Shown here piece after piece: positions 63,959-64,000 of a stretch of DNA of 64,000 nt. Under the pieces are notes generated by a model that was not told where the DNA came from, ran no database searches, and saw only the letters and a list, made by a program, of their open reading frames with translations. A program made the translations under genes and the position numbers. Each line of letters begins with the position of its first letter. Within the stretch, counting starts at the first letter, position 1. The DNA is taken from the NCBI GenBank assembly GCA_002633005.1, contig NMRA01000369.1:378917-442916 (forward strand), written 5' to 3'. Source of the DNA: Phoronis australis (Eukaryota; Phoronida; Phoronidae).

Positions 63959-64000
63959 TCCCTCCCTCCCTCCCTCCGTCCCTCCCTCCCTCCCTCGCTC
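63959..64000. repeat. CCCT microsatellite at the right edge
   Basis: Tandem TCCC units with two single-base interruptions (CCGT, TCGC) run to the end of the window, in the first intron of the PAN-like gene. Confidence 0.95.

Overview
The window is nuclear DNA from an invertebrate-like animal. It is A+T-rich, with short coding exons split by long introns, GT-AG splice sites, animal-specific gene families, many diverged inverted-repeat elements, and four sequencing gaps (a run of N at 31739-31960 and single N at 17870, 46383 and 47868). The gene set does not fix the phylum. A marine invertebrate such as a lophotrochozoan or basal deuterostome is a guess from repeat texture, not a result. Five protein genes were found by joining exons in phase and matching the products to families known from memory; no database search was run. 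| Layout. (1) 1915-3482, plus: the last two coding exons of a BTBD6/BTBD3-type BTB-BACK-PHR protein, with a long 3' UTR. (2) 10207-15076, minus: the first three coding exons of BRF1, the TFIIIB subunit for RNA polymerase III. The rest of BRF1 must lie beyond the left edge, so the BTBD6-like gene appears to sit inside a BRF1 intron on the opposite strand. (3) 18394-24843, plus: a complete six-exon DCAF4 (WDR21), a WD40 substrate receptor for CUL4-DDB1 ubiquitin ligase. (4) 28572-56319, minus: a complete 15-exon GALNT2, a Golgi polypeptide N-acetylgalactosaminyltransferase; its first intron is about 13.5 kb. (5) 63638-63919, plus: the first exon of a secreted PAN/Apple-like protein that runs off the right edge. 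| The genes share no pathway. BRF1 and DCAF4 are divergent (starts 3.3 kb apart), and DCAF4 and GALNT2 are convergent. | The rest is intron or intergenic DNA rich in repeats: a 2.66-kb terminal-inverted-repeat element in BRF1 intron 2 with seven copies of a 14-bp subterminal motif; a 1.1-kb foldback element between BRF1 and DCAF4; a 429-bp foldback with a 5-bp target duplication in GALNT2 intron 1; three short CAG...CTG elements each flanked by a perfect 5-bp direct repeat; several small palindromic MITE-like elements; tandem repeats; and a decayed LINE reverse transcriptase at 61.66-61.92 kb. No tRNA, rRNA or CRISPR was recognised.
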